A stretch of DNA of 64,000 nucleotides, from positions 186,001-250,000 of the forward strand of contig NZ_CP073100.1 in the NCBI RefSeq assembly GCF_018137965.1. The letters are read 5' to 3'. Under the pieces are notes generated by a model. The model was not told the DNA's origin. It saw only the letters and a list, made by a program, of their open reading frames with translations, and made no database searches. This DNA comes from Luteolibacter ambystomatis. Lineage in GTDB: Bacteria; Verrucomicrobiota; Verrucomicrobiia; Verrucomicrobiales; Akkermansiaceae. Position numbers and translations under genes: made by a program. This document shows positions 24,538-34,181 of the stretch, piece by piece. How positions within the stretch are numbered: position 1 is the first letter of the stretch; every line of letters starts with the position of its first letter.

Positions 24538-24659
24538 GCGATGAAGTCAGGGTGGGAATTCGGTTATCCCCCTAACGTGGGCGATGGGGGTGTGGAGACA
24601 AGATCAAAGCGTTTCCCGCGCACGATCTTTCGCCGCGAAATCCATTGACTCCGGAACCC

Positions 24660-26066
24660 CTATTTCCCGGCGAGTTTCCCCAACAACCGGACCGCATCCA
24701 GCGTGCGATCATTGAATGCAAAGCCGCAGCTCAGACGGAAGCAGTTGCGCAATCCTCCGGAGGCTGAAAACACCGGCCCGGGCACCAGGCTGATCCGTTG
24801 CTCCATCGCCTTCACCGCGAAATGTTCGGCATCGAAGCCGACCGGCATTTCGATCCACAGCACGAAGCCACCCTGGGGTTGGTTCACTCGGCAGGTATCC
24901 GGAAAGGCTTCGATCACCGCCTGGCGCATGCGCGCGCATTGCACGGCATATAGCTGGCGGATGCGGCGCAGATGGCGGTCGTAGCCGCCTGCCTCGAGGA
25001 ACTCCGCCACCATCAGTTCGGAGAGCGTGGCATTCCACGGGCATTGGATGTTCTTCAGGCGCTTGATCTCCGCGAAATGCGGACCCGGCACGACCCAGCC
25101 AACCCGCAGGCCCGGCGCGAGGGTCTTGGAGATGGCACCGATATGGATCACACGACCGCCGTAGAGAGAGATGGAGGAATTGCGCACACCTTCATGGCTG
25201 AGTTCACCATAGACGTCGTCCTCGATGATGGTGAAACCGTGCTGCCCGGAGAGCCGGGCGAGGCGTTCTTTTGCTGCCGGGGGCATCACTCCGCCGATGG
25301 GATTGTGGAAATCCGGCTGGACCACGCAGGCGGCGACGCGGTGTTTCCTCAAGGCGGACTCAAAGGCGTCCACCAGCAATCCCTCGCGCGGACTGACGGG
25401 GATCTCGATCGCCCGCAGGCCGAGATCGCGGAGCAGATGGAGGATGCCGAAATAGGTGGGCGTTTCCACGGCCACCAGATCGCCGCGCCTGGTGGTCGCG
25501 CGGAGTGCCAGCAGCAAGGCCTCGGTGGCGCCATGGGTGGTGATGATTTCATCGGGGGAGGCTTTGATGCCGGCACCGAGCAGGCGTTTGGAAACCGCCA
25601 CGCGCAGTTCGCGGCGGCCGGGTGGCAGGGTGTAGCGCAGGGCCGCACCGCCATGCTTGCGGAAGATCGCATTCGAGATCGAGGCGAGCTTGGCCCTGGG
25701 GATCATCGAATCATCCGGAGCTGCGGCGGCGAAGGGAATGACGGCGGGGTCCGCCACGGTATCCATGAGGGCCTCGAACAGGGAGGCACCGCCGATGTGG
25801 ACGGGCTTTTTGGCGTGTGTGGCGATGGTGGGGAGGCGGGCCGCAGGAAGGGAAGGAGCCTTCACATAGTAGCCGGACCGCGGGCGTGCCTCGATCAGGC
25901 CGGTGTCCTCAAGCCGCCGGTAGGCTTCGATGACGGTGGAAATGCTCACCCGGTGTTCGCGGCTGCTTTGGCGGACGGATGGCATTCGGTCGCCTGCGGT
26001 GAAGGTGCCGCCGCGGATCAACTCCGCCAGGCGATTGGCCAGGGTTTCGTAACGGGTGTGTTCCAT
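24660..26066 (-). CDS. MocR-type regulator (GntR helix-turn-helix plus aminotransferase domain)
   Basis: 468 residues from the ATG at 26066; the frame reaches 26174 but the earlier codons cover the regulatory spacer. Residues 1-70 are a GntR winged helix (MEHTRYETLANRLAELIRGG, RMPSVRQSSREHRVSISTVIEAYRRLEDTGLIEARPRSGYYV). The rest is a fold-type I aminotransferase domain with NPIGGVMPPAAKERLARL and the PLP lysine in SKTLAPGLRVGW. MocR proteins are regulators that sense PLP or an amino compound. The small membrane protein gene is divergent and 113 bases away; it is the likely target along with autoregulation. Confidence 0.92.
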   Translation of the reverse strand: MEHTRYETLANRLAELIRGGTFTAGDRMPSVRQSSREHRVSISTVIEAYRRLEDTGLIEARPRSGYYVKAPSLPAARLPTIATHAKKPVHIGGASLFEALMDTVADPAVIPFAAAAPDDSMIPRAKLASISNAIFRKHGGAALRYTLPPGRRELRVAVSKRLLGAGIKASPDEIITTHGATEALLLALRATTRRGDLVAVETPTYFGILHLLRDLGLRAIEIPVSPREGLLVDAFESALRKHRVAACVVQPDFHNPIGGVMPPAAKERLARLSGQHGFTIIEDDVYGELSHEGVRNSSISLYGGRVIHIGAISKTLAPGLRVGWVVPGPHFAEIKRLKNIQCPWNATLSELMVAEFLEAGGYDRHLRRIRQLYAVQCARMRQAVIEAFPDTCRVNQPQGGFVLWIEMPVGFDAEHFAVKAMEQRISLVPGPVFSASGGLRNCFRLSCGFAFNDRTLDAVRLLGKLAGK

Positions 26067-26095
26067 TCGACCGGCACAACGATCGCTTGCTCGAA

Positions 26096-26127
26096 CTGTA
26101 CCGCAATACAATTTGTTTCGCTGTATC
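26096..26127. promoter_or_regulatory. Putative MocR direct-repeat operator
   Basis: Direct repeats CTGTACC (26096-26102) and CTGTATC (26121-26127), 25 bases apart start to start, with a third partial TGTAAT. They lie between the MocR start and the divergent membrane gene. MocR sites are often two same-direction boxes a few turns apart. Assignment to this protein is inference. Confidence 0.4.
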
Positions 26128-26179
26128 TGTAATGATCGCCAGGAAGAGGCCAGAATGACTCCGTCAACCGACACACGTC

Positions 26180-26389
26180 ATGATTGTCCTGCTGAAAACC
26201 GCCATCGTGCTCTTCTTGTTCGCCTGGACCTTTCTCGGTGGCTGGCTGGTGGTCCGCTACAACGTCCTCTTCGGCCCGCACCGCGATGATCCGGCGGAAA
26301 CGCCCGGGGCGCGTTCCTTCGGCGTGGCTCACATCGGAGCCGTTTGGATCGGCACCTTCTCATTGGCCATTTACTTCCTCTGCCGCTGA
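26180..26389 (+). CDS. Small two-helix membrane protein
   Basis: 69 residues: a first helix (MIVLLKTAIVLFLFAWTFLGGWLVV), a short polar loop (RYNVLFGPHRDDPAETPGARS) and a second helix (VAHIGAVWIGTFSLAIYFLC). No family recognised. It is divergent from the MocR regulator and lies just past the candidate MocR sites, so it may be MocR-controlled. The downstream spacer is about 110 bases and convergent with the aminotransferase gene. Confidence 0.6.
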   Translation: MIVLLKTAIVLFLFAWTFLGGWLVVRYNVLFGPHRDDPAETPGARSFGVAHIGAVWIGTFSLAIYFLCR

Positions 26390-26503
26390 GCGAAGTTGAT
26401 GGGAATGGGGGTGGAATCCGTCAATGCGGATCCACCGGGCACCCGGGACGCTCCGGGGGGAGATCATTCCCGGCTGCCACGTACCGCGGGATTCCGCTCC
26501 CAC

Positions 26504-27655
26504 TCAACGCCTCAATTTGAGAAGCCGTTCGCCCGCCGCATGGAGGGTGTCTTCGTTCTTCGCGAAGTGGAAGCGGATGAGGTGGTTCACCGGCTCGCGG
26601 AAGAAGCTGGAACCCGCGACTCCGGCGACTCCGATTTCCTTGATCAGCCATTCCGAGGCTTCGCTGTCATGGGCGAAGCCGAGTGAGGAAATATCCACCA
26701 GCGTGAAGTACGCACCATGCGGTTCGGTGAAAGGCAGTCCGGTTTGCCGCAGGTAGCCGAGGAAGACATCCCGCTTCCGAGTGTAGAGATCGCGCAGGCC
26801 GGCATAGTAGCTGTCCGGCAGTTCGAGTCCGGCCACTGCGGCTTCCTGCAGCGGGGCGGCCGCACCCACGGTGAGGAAGTCATGCACCTTCCGTGCCTGG
26901 GCGATCACCTCCGGAGCCGCATGGACGTAGCCGAGCCGCCAGCCGGTAATGGAGTAGGTTTTCGAAAGAGAATTGCAGGTGAGCGTTCGTGATGCGGCAC
27001 CGGGAAGCGCGGAGAAATAGACGTGCTCGTGTGGCGCGAAGACGATGTGTTCGTATGGCTCGTCCGTGATGACGAACGTATCATGCTCTTCAGCGAAGCG
27101 CAGGATGGTCACCAGTTCGTCGCGGGTGAAGACCTTGCCGGTGGGATTCGAGGGATTGCACACGACGATCGCCTTCGGCTTGAGCGCGAAGGCGCGTGCG
27201 AGTTCGTCTTCATCGAAATGAAAGTCCGGCAGGCGCAGTGGAACGTAGATGGGTTCCGCGCCGCAGAGGATCGCATCCGCTGCGTAGTTCTCGTAGAAGG
27301 GCGAGAAGACGATGACGCGGTCGCCCGGATTGCACGCGGTCATCATCGCGACCATCATCGCCTCGGTGCTGCCGCAGGTGACCACGAGGTGTTGGTCCGG
27401 ATCGACCTGAAGACCGGTGAAACGTGAAATCTTGCGTGCGAGCGCGTCACGGAAGCGTGGCGCGCCCCAGGTCATCGCATACTGGTGATGAGGGCCGCGT
27501 GTGGCTTTTTCCAATCCGGCGAGCAGAGGCTCCGGCGGATCGAAATCCGGAAAGCCCTGCGACAGATTGATTGCCCCATGTTGGTTGGCCAGCCGGGTGG
27601 TGCCACGGATGACGGACTCGGTGAAGATGTTGAGGCGGTTCGCGGTGGCAGGCAT
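26504..27655 (-). CDS. Class I/II PLP aminotransferase (methionine/kynurenine aminotransferase-like)
   Basis: 383 residues. Start MPATANRLNIFTESVIRGTTRLANQHGAINLSQGFPDFDPP resembles YbdL/KAT-type enzymes. Further landmarks: TCGSTEAMM, IVFSPFYENYAADAILCGA, VVCNPSNPTGKVF, ITDEPYEHIVF, PLP lysine in CNSLSKTYSITGWRLGY, and RFHFAKNEDTL with the substrate carboxylate Arg. YbdL works on methionine and related amino acids; exact substrate is unproven. A MocR regulator lies nearby but there is no sign that it controls this gene. ATG start. Confidence 0.9.
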   Translation of the reverse strand: MPATANRLNIFTESVIRGTTRLANQHGAINLSQGFPDFDPPEPLLAGLEKATRGPHHQYAMTWGAPRFRDALARKISRFTGLQVDPDQHLVVTCGSTEAMMVAMMTACNPGDRVIVFSPFYENYAADAILCGAEPIYVPLRLPDFHFDEDELARAFALKPKAIVVCNPSNPTGKVFTRDELVTILRFAEEHDTFVITDEPYEHIVFAPHEHVYFSALPGAASRTLTCNSLSKTYSITGWRLGYVHAAPEVIAQARKVHDFLTVGAAAPLQEAAVAGLELPDSYYAGLRDLYTRKRDVFLGYLRQTGLPFTEPHGAYFTLVDISSLGFAHDSEASEWLIKEIGVAGVAGSSFFREPVNHLIRFHFAKNEDTLHAAGERLLKLRR

Positions 27656-27714
27656 CGGATTGGCCGAACCGTAGGGAACAAGCCCGGACCTTGTCCAGCG
27701 GGTGCGGAAAACGG

Positions 27715-27741
27715 AAGAGGCGCCCGGATCAGGCGCCTCTT
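27715..27741 (-). terminator. Hairpin terminator after the 1606-residue surface protein gene
   Basis: Perfect ten-base arms AAGAGGCGCC/GGCGCCTCTT with a seven-base loop, followed on the minus strand by a short T-rich stretch (CCGTTTTCC). It lies about 27 bases past the stop at 27768. Confidence 0.75.
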
Positions 27742-27767
27742 CGGAATTCGTGCCTTGTAGGGGTGAG

Positions 27768-30700
27768 TTACGGCGAGCTCACCTTCGCGCGAATGAAGCC
27801 CTTCGGCGCGGAAGCCACGGTCGGGGTCAGGCGGAAGGTGTGATAGGTCCAGCCGCTGTCGAGCAGGGGCAGACCGAGGCTGGCTTGGATCGCCGTGGCA
27901 TCCGGTCCGGTGACTTCGGTGACCGCGATGGCGAAGGTGCTCAGCGTGTCGCTGCCCTCGACCACATAGGTCACGGTGTCCGCGGTGGCGGTCATGGTCG
28001 TTCCGGATGGACTGAAGCTGGCGGTGGAACGTGCCGGCAGGGTGAGCGTCATCACCTGGTCGGCTCCGATGGTGGCGATCTTGGAGGCGATCTTGCCGCT
28101 GGAGACTCCGGACAGGGGATTGTCATTGAAGGCGAACTCGCCGAGGTTGTTCAGACCATCACCGTCCGGGTTGTCGGCTTTGCCATTGTTACCGCCGGTG
28201 AGGCCTGCGGTGGTCGCCCAGGAGGAATAGGCGTCCGAGGGGACAAGTTCGATCTGCTTGGCTCCGGCGTTGTAGTTCAGGGCGTATCCCGGGGGCAGGC
28301 CGGTGACCGTGCCAAAGGTGCCGGTGAGCGTGCCGGTGTAGCTGGCGATGACGAGTGTGCCGCTGGGGCTGGAGGAGGTGATGGCCAGCGTGCCGCCGGT
28401 GAGATCGAGATTGCCGGTGACGGCGATCTTGTCCGCTGTCGCGCCATTGACTTCGCAGGCATAGGTGCCGGTGAGGATGAGGGCTCCGGTATTGAGGGTG
28501 CCCACGCTGTTGCCCGGAGCGATGGTGCCGCCGCTGGCGATCGTCACCGCACCGCTGGCGGTGCCGGAGCCTCCCAGTTTCGCGGCGCTGTTCACGGTGA
28601 CGGCACCGGTGCCGGTGGCGGAACCGCTGCTGTTGTTCGCGAGCAACGTTCCGGCACTCACGGTGGTGGTGCCGGTATAGGTGTTTCCCTGTGTGAGATC
28701 CATCGTGCCCGCACCGAGCTTGTTGATTCCGCCGACCGCGCCACCGGTGGAGCCGGGACCGGCGAGAGTCATGGTGACGGAGAGGTCGGTGGTGCTGCTG
28801 CCGGTTACATCCGCCACGTCGAAGTTCTGCACGCCTTGCAGGTGGAGGCCCGTGGTGGAGCTGCCGCTCATCACGGAGGGACTCATGTTGCCGCCGGTAT
28901 TGGCCACCGTGACGGTGGCGGCTCCGGTGGTGGTGTTTGCCAGCAGGTAGTCGAATGAGGCGAGGGTCCGGTTGATCGTCCAGGTCGAACCATTCTTCAG
29001 GGTGACATTGCCCAGCCGCGACTCCCCGGAATCGCAGAGGAAATTGCCGCCATCGGCGGTGATCACGCGGGCGTTGTCCATTGCCGAGCCGTGGCCGGTC
29101 AGGAAGACATTGGTGGACGCCAGCCGGAAGGTGGCTCCCGTGCCGATATTGAAGGCGGAGGAGCTGCGTACGGAGCCGGTACCGGTGACGGAAAGCGTGC
29201 CACCATTCACCGTGGTGGTGCCGCTGTAGGTATTCGTTCCCGAAATGCTCATGCCTCCCGCATTGATCTTCACCAGCGAACCCACTCCGGACAGCACTCC
29301 GGAAATGGTGACGCTGCGGGCGGTGATTCCATCGACGGAATCGAGAGTGTTGAAGGTCGTCCCGGGTGTGGTGCTGGTCAGTGCCGCGGCGGCGGAGCCG
29401 GTCCAGTTGGCGAAGGCACCGATATTGGCCGCGCCGAAGCTGACGGTTTTCGTTCCGGTGCCGCCGCTGCCCATGCCGCCGAGGCCGAGGTTCAAGGTGC
29501 CGCCGGTGAGGCTGAGGGTGTTCGCTCCGTTGTGGTTGCCGTTGCTCTGGGTATTGCCCAGGCGCAGGCCGCGGAAGTTGGCGGTGCCGTTCGAGATGTT
29601 CAGCACGCCCGCGCCATCCCAGCCGAGCACCGCATCGACACCGGTCACATTCAGGATGCCGCCGGAAAGATTGTAGGTACTGGTCTCCGTGCCCCAGTGG
29701 CCGATGCGGATGGTGTCTGAAGTGGTGGTATTGATGTTCACCGTGCCGCCCGTCTGGTTGAAGAGACTGTTGCGGCCGGCCGCTGCCTCACCCATGTAGA
29801 AGGTCCCGGCCACATTGAGAATGCCCGTGCCGGAGACGGTGGTGGTGCCATTGAGACCCGCCGATCCCGCGCTGATGCTGCCGCCGCTGAGATTGAGCGC
29901 GGCGTCATTCCCGGAGGCACCGATGGCGATGCCGGTGCCGGTGGCGCTCAGGGTGATGTTGTTGGTGATGGTGGTAGAACCAGCGGACTGGGTGTAGGTG
30001 CCGCCGATGTTGGAGATGGTGGATCCCGCGGCGCTTTGCACCAGTGTCAGCGATGCTGCGGTCACGGTGCCGCCGTTGTTGATGAAGGTGCTGCCCTGCG
30101 AGGTGCTGGGGTTGTTGACGCTGCTGGAGCCGGTGACGGTGATGGCTCCGGTGATGGCAGTGGAGCTGCCGGTGTTCTGGGTATAGGCCCCGCCACGGGA
30201 GGCGGTGACAGCACTGGTTCCGGCACCGAGAGTCATGGAGGCGGCATTGATGGTGCCGGGTGTGGTGCCTGCGACGTTTCCATTCGTCACCGGAGTCTGT
30301 GTCGCGGTGCTGCCACCATTGAGGGTGAAGGCTCCGGGCGTGGTGATGGTGCCGAAGTTGGTCAGCGTGGAGTTGCCCCCGTTGGCCACGGTCACGGAAC
30401 TGGTACCGATGATGCTGGCGCCGCTGTTGATTTGGAAAGCGGCGGCGGCCGTGCCGACGGTGGTGGTGCCGGTATAGGTGTTTGCGGCACCGAAGATGGA
30501 GGTTCCGGAGGAGGCGCTGGCCAGATTGCCCGCGCCACTGATGGGGCTGTTGAGCGTGAGGCTGAAATAGCCGGAGTCCAGCGAAAGGGTGGTGTTCGCT
30601 GCGACGCTGAAGGTGTTTGTCAGAGTCCGTGCGCCGCCGCCGTTGGCGGTGGCCAGGGTGGTGCTGCGATTGACGACGACGCCCGCGGTGCCAAGTGCGG

Positions 30701-32588
30701 AATTATTGGTCGACGCGCGCACGATTCCGCCGCTGAAGGTGAAGCCACCGGAGAAGGTGTTGGTGCCCGCGAGGATCAGTTCCCCGCCTCCCAATTTCTC
30801 CACGCTGATGGTCCCGCTGCCATTGTTGGTGATGGTCGAATTCACCGTGACGATGCCTGCCACGACGTTGAACTCCAGACTGCCTGCCGTGTCCGCCGCG
30901 CCGCCTGCGGTGAGCGTGCCGGAATTCGCCGCGGTGCCGAAGGTGATGCCACCGGAGCCGGTGCCGGACAGCACCGCGCCCTGCTGGGCGAGGCGCAGGG
31001 TATTGCCCGCCATCGAGATCGTGGCCAGACCGGCCTCAGTGCGGGTGATCGAATTGACATCCACGGTGCCCGCATCCGTTGTTACGTTGCCTGCCGTAGT
31101 GGTGGTGATGCGGACCTGGTTGGATCCGTTCGCGATGTTGCCGGTGACGGTGGGCACATCCGTATAGGTGACCGCGATGATCTCACCCAGGCCGTTGGTG
31201 GTGGCGAGCGCGGTGTTGTTCACCGTGAGCCAGGGGCCGAGGTTGCCACCGACGGGGCTGTTGGTGGTGGTGGCAATGGAGTCCGCGCTGAGATTCAAGG
31301 TGGAGCCCACGCCGCGGGTGATCGCGCCGAGGCCGAGCTTCACCCCGCCGGAAATGCGGGTGATGGTGGCTGCCGTTCCCGCGTTCAAGGAGGTGGCTCC
31401 CACGGAATCCGTGATCGTGCCGCCGGTGAGCGTGATGGTGGAGGTGCCCCGGAAATTCAGTGTGCCGGTGTCTCCCAGCTTGTTGGTGTCATTGGTGGCG
31501 AAATTCAGCGCGAGGGTGGCGGCAGAGATGCTGCCATTGACGATGGTGCCCCCGGAGTAGGAGTTGGTGCCGGAGAGTGTGAGACTGGTGGTCGAATTCG
31601 AACCGCCGACGTCGAGCGTGCGCGCGCCTCCGGTTTCCACGATGTTGCCGCTGATGGTGCCGGTGGAACCGTGGGTGGTGATGCGCGCGTCATTGGCGAG
31701 GGTGACGATGCCGCTGAGCGTGGTGGCGTTCTGGAGGCGGATGGCTCCGAAGTTTCCTCCCGGCTCGCCCCAGCCATTGCCCTGGATGGTCAGGTTGTTG
31801 GTGAAGGGGCCTGCCACCGTGAAATAGAGCTGGCCGAAGCCGGTATTCACCAGCGAGGCGGAGCCAACGTCATTGACGTTGTCCACGATCAACCGGGCGT
31901 TGTTGGCATTGAAGGTACCGCTGAAGCCGGTATTCACACCACCGAGGCTGTAGGAGGAAGCGGTGGTCGGAGAGCCATCGTTGATGCCGGTGAAGAGGGC
32001 GGTGCCGGAGCTCTTGAAGACGGCGGCGGCTCCCGGCGTGAGTGCATTGCCGGAAAACTCCAGCGTGCCGGAGCTGATGGTGGTGTCACCGGTGTAGGTA
32101 TTGGTGCCGCTGAGGGTGAGCGTGCCGGCTCCCGCCTTGGTCAAACCGGCCGTGCCTGCGATGATCGCCGAGATGATGGCGGATTCACCGGAATTGGTCA
32201 CGGTCACCGTGGGAGTGGTGCCAGCCAGGGTCAGGATGTTCGGTGATGTTCCCGCAATGGTGTAGCCGCTGACGTTGAAGGTGAGCCCGTTGGCGGTGAT
32301 CGGAGCGCCGAGGGTCACGGTGCCAACAGAGCCGCCGAAAATGGCAGTGTCGTTGTTCGCGTTGACCCACGCGAGGTTGTTCGCCCCGGCGTCGAGGGTC
32401 CAGTTGCCGTTGGTGACATCCCAGGTGCCGGCACCTCCGGTGATGGCGGAATCACCGGGCCCGACAGTTCCCGGCGCGATGTCCCAGGTCACGTTCGCCG
32501 CGGATGCGGTGCCTGAGAAAAAGATGAGGGCGGAGGCCGTGGAGACAAAGAGGGTACGGCACACGAGCCGTGCGAATTTGGGTTTCAT
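27768..32588 (-). CDS. Giant secreted protein with autotransporter-associated beta-strand repeats
   Basis: 1606 residues. A signal peptide (cleavage near TASA at about 30) leads into a long Gly/Thr/Ser/Asn-rich passenger. The TIGR02601-type repeat recurs throughout: GAGTLTLSGTNTYTGDTTISSGTL near 155, again GGGELILAGTNTFSGGFTFSGG, GGMSISGTNTYSGTTTVNGGTLSV and GAGTMDLTQGNTYTGTTTVSAGTL. Such repeats form a right-handed beta helix. No 12-strand autotransporter barrel is visible at the C terminus. Instead the last 155 residues (from about YSSWATTAGL, with NPDGDGLNNLGEFAF and ending GFIRAKVSSP) form a module shared with the protein at 54802-60264. Antisense open frames are base-composition artefacts. 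Confidence 0.9.
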   Translation of the reverse strand: MKPKFARLVCRTLFVSTASALIFFSGTASAANVTWDIAPGTVGPGDSAITGGAGTWDVTNGNWTLDAGANNLAWVNANNDTAIFGGSVGTVTLGAPITANGLTFNVSGYTIAGTSPNILTLAGTTPTVTVTNSGESAIISAIIAGTAGLTKAGAGTLTLSGTNTYTGDTTISSGTLEFSGNALTPGAAAVFKSSGTALFTGINDGSPTTASSYSLGGVNTGFSGTFNANNARLIVDNVNDVGSASLVNTGFGQLYFTVAGPFTNNLTIQGNGWGEPGGNFGAIRLQNATTLSGIVTLANDARITTHGSTGTISGNIVETGGARTLDVGGSNSTTSLTLSGTNSYSGGTIVNGSISAATLALNFATNDTNKLGDTGTLNFRGTSTITLTGGTITDSVGATSLNAGTAATITRISGGVKLGLGAITRGVGSTLNLSADSIATTTNSPVGGNLGPWLTVNNTALATTNGLGEIIAVTYTDVPTVTGNIANGSNQVRITTTTAGNVTTDAGTVDVNSITRTEAGLATISMAGNTLRLAQQGAVLSGTGSGGITFGTAANSGTLTAGGAADTAGSLEFNVVAGIVTVNSTITNNGSGTISVEKLGGGELILAGTNTFSGGFTFSGGIVRASTNNSALGTAGVVVNRSTTLATANGGGARTLTNTFSVAANTTLSLDSGYFSLTLNSPISGAGNLASASSGTSIFGAANTYTGTTTVGTAAAAFQINSGASIIGTSSVTVANGGNSTLTNFGTITTPGAFTLNGGSTATQTPVTNGNVAGTTPGTINAASMTLGAGTSAVTASRGGAYTQNTGSSTAITGAITVTGSSSVNNPSTSQGSTFINNGGTVTAASLTLVQSAAGSTISNIGGTYTQSAGSTTITNNITLSATGTGIAIGASGNDAALNLSGGSISAGSAGLNGTTTVSGTGILNVAGTFYMGEAAAGRNSLFNQTGGTVNINTTTSDTIRIGHWGTETSTYNLSGGILNVTGVDAVLGWDGAGVLNISNGTANFRGLRLGNTQSNGNHNGANTLSLTGGTLNLGLGGMGSGGTGTKTVSFGAANIGAFANWTGSAAAALTSTTPGTTFNTLDSVDGITARSVTISGVLSGVGSLVKINAGGMSISGTNTYSGTTTVNGGTLSVTGTGSVRSSSAFNIGTGATFRLASTNVFLTGHGSAMDNARVITADGGNFLCDSGESRLGNVTLKNGSTWTINRTLASFDYLLANTTTGAATVTVANTGGNMSPSVMSGSSTTGLHLQGVQNFDVADVTGSSTTDLSVTMTLAGPGSTGGAVGGINKLGAGTMDLTQGNTYTGTTTVSAGTLLANNSSGSATGTGAVTVNSAAKLGGSGTASGAVTIASGGTIAPGNSVGTLNTGALILTGTYACEVNGATADKIAVTGNLDLTGGTLAITSSSPSGTLVIASYTGTLTGTFGTVTGLPPGYALNYNAGAKQIELVPSDAYSSWATTAGLTGGNNGKADNPDGDGLNNLGEFAFNDNPLSGVSSGKIASKIATIGADQVMTLTLPARSTASFSPSGTTMTATADTVTYVVEGSDTLSTFAIAVTEVTGPDATAIQASLGLPLLDSGWTYHTFRLTPTVASAPKGFIRAKVSSP

Positions 32589-32804
32589 GGGTTTTTGGGG
32601 AGACGTTGCAACAGAAGCACCGGAGGTATTTCGCGTGAAAAGGACCCCGGGTTCTAAATTTATACCACGTTCACCCTTAGAGGGCTACTTCTGAGTTTCC
32701 ACTTGGGTGCAATTGTTTTCGAACGGGCGACAAACCGGGGAACGAAGGGTTTTTTCCAAGTATCCATTGTGCCGTGTGTCGTGATGGAAGACCCTGTATC
32801 CGCC

Positions 32805-34127
32805 ATGAAATTCCGTGTCCTGTTGCTGCTCCTGTTGGCCGTCCGTTCAGCTTCCGCCATGTTCATGCCTCCGAAGCTGGTTCCCATGGAGACCTTGGAG
32901 AAAAACGCCTCCGCCTACACCGCGGCTCATCCTGCCGAGGCGAACGGTTGGTATGTCTCCGCCCGCATCCACTATCTGGCGTTTGTCAGCAAGTCCGCGG
33001 CGCTCGCGACTGTGGGGAGCGGCCAGGACGAGAACGGCCTGCCGTTGCTCTATCGCGGTTACGGAACGAAGATCGATCGCACCATCGAGATGCAGCGGGA
33101 AGCGCAGCTGCGTGCTCTCAAGAAGATGGGATTGGATGAGGTGCCGATGGATGACCGGCACTCCACCTATCTGGAAGCTTACGATGCGGCGGTGGCGGAA
33201 ATGCGGGCCGCGAATTGGACTCCTCCTGTTCCCGCGCCGGAGGAACTGCTGCGCCACGTGCGGCAGGCGCTCGCGGATTTTGACAAGGCATTGTCACTCG
33301 CACCGGACAACGCGCTGTATCAACTCGGCAAGGCATCGCTGCTCCAGCAATACGCGGATGAGCAGCCGGCGTTGGAGAAGGCCGGGCTCAAGGATCTGCC
33401 GGCGGTGGAACCAGTGGATGGCAGGGCGGCTGCGTTCTACAAGGCCTTCGTGCTGGCGAAGACCAAGGACGCTGCGTCGAAAAGCCTGCCGCTGCTTGGG
33501 ATTTCCGATCTGGTCAGCCACGAGGCGGGCGAGGCTTATCTGAAGCTGTTGCCGGGTGGTGACAAGGTGGAGGAAGTGCGCGTCCACCTGGACAAGCTGA
33601 ACGCGCTGCCGATGGGGCCGATCACGCCCATCGTGTTTTCGATGGATCGGGAGGTATCTTCAATCGGCGCGTTGCTTGAGCCGGGGCTGAAGGTGACCTT
33701 CGATCTGGCGGGCTTCGGTCGTGCGGATGCCTGGCCGTGGGTGAAGCCCGGCACCTCATTGCTGGTATGGGATCCCGCGGGTGAAGCAAACATCCGTGAT
33801 GGCAAGCAGCTCTTCGGCACGTACACGTGGGGTATCTTCTGGGAGAATGGATTCCGCGCGCTGGCCATGCTGGATGACAATCATGATGGCGTGCTCAGCG
33901 GCCGGGAGCTCGAAGGACTTGCGGCGTGGAACGATACGGATGGCGACGGCGTGTCCTCAAAGAAGGAAGTCGTTCCGCTTTCCAATCTTCATATCCGTTC
34001 CATCGCCACTCATGAAAACGGATCCGAAGGCATTCATCCATGGAACCTGGAAGGCCTCGGTTTGGAAGATGGCACCACCCGGCCGCTGTGGGACTGGACG
34101 ACGAACGGAGTGAGTCCGGAGCGCTGA
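32805..34127 (+). CDS. Secreted EF-hand-type hypothetical protein
   Basis: 440 residues from the ATG at 32805 (signal peptide MKFRVLLLLLLAVRSASA); the frame also has ATGs at 32784 and 32703. The N-terminal half is helical with a TPR-like look (VRQALADFDKALSLAPDNALYQLGKASLLQQY near 160-190). The C-terminal half is a beta domain, then two adjacent EF-hand-like loops, DDNHDGVLSGRELEGL and NDTDGDGVSSKKEV, that could bind Ca2+. No enzyme motif. It is divergent from the giant surface-protein gene across a 216-base spacer, which may hold both promoters. Confidence 0.75.
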   Translation: MKFRVLLLLLLAVRSASAMFMPPKLVPMETLEKNASAYTAAHPAEANGWYVSARIHYLAFVSKSAALATVGSGQDENGLPLLYRGYGTKIDRTIEMQREAQLRALKKMGLDEVPMDDRHSTYLEAYDAAVAEMRAANWTPPVPAPEELLRHVRQALADFDKALSLAPDNALYQLGKASLLQQYADEQPALEKAGLKDLPAVEPVDGRAAAFYKAFVLAKTKDAASKSLPLLGISDLVSHEAGEAYLKLLPGGDKVEEVRVHLDKLNALPMGPITPIVFSMDREVSSIGALLEPGLKVTFDLAGFGRADAWPWVKPGTSLLVWDPAGEANIRDGKQLFGTYTWGIFWENGFRALAMLDDNHDGVLSGRELEGLAAWNDTDGDGVSSKKEVVPLSNLHIRSIATHENGSEGIHPWNLEGLGLEDGTTRPLWDWTTNGVSPER

Positions 34128-34181
34128 TAAACAAAGCGGGTGACCGCAACTAGCGACCGCCCGCGGGAAGTCGTCTTCAGT

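Noticed and set aside
30036..32246. Long plus-strand open frame (736 codons) and several smaller ones antisense to the giant surface-protein gene
   Set aside because: The Gly-rich, compositionally simple translation arises from the antisense of a Gly/Thr repeat gene at high GC; no domain, no signal, no ribosome site. The same applies to frames within 54802-60264.
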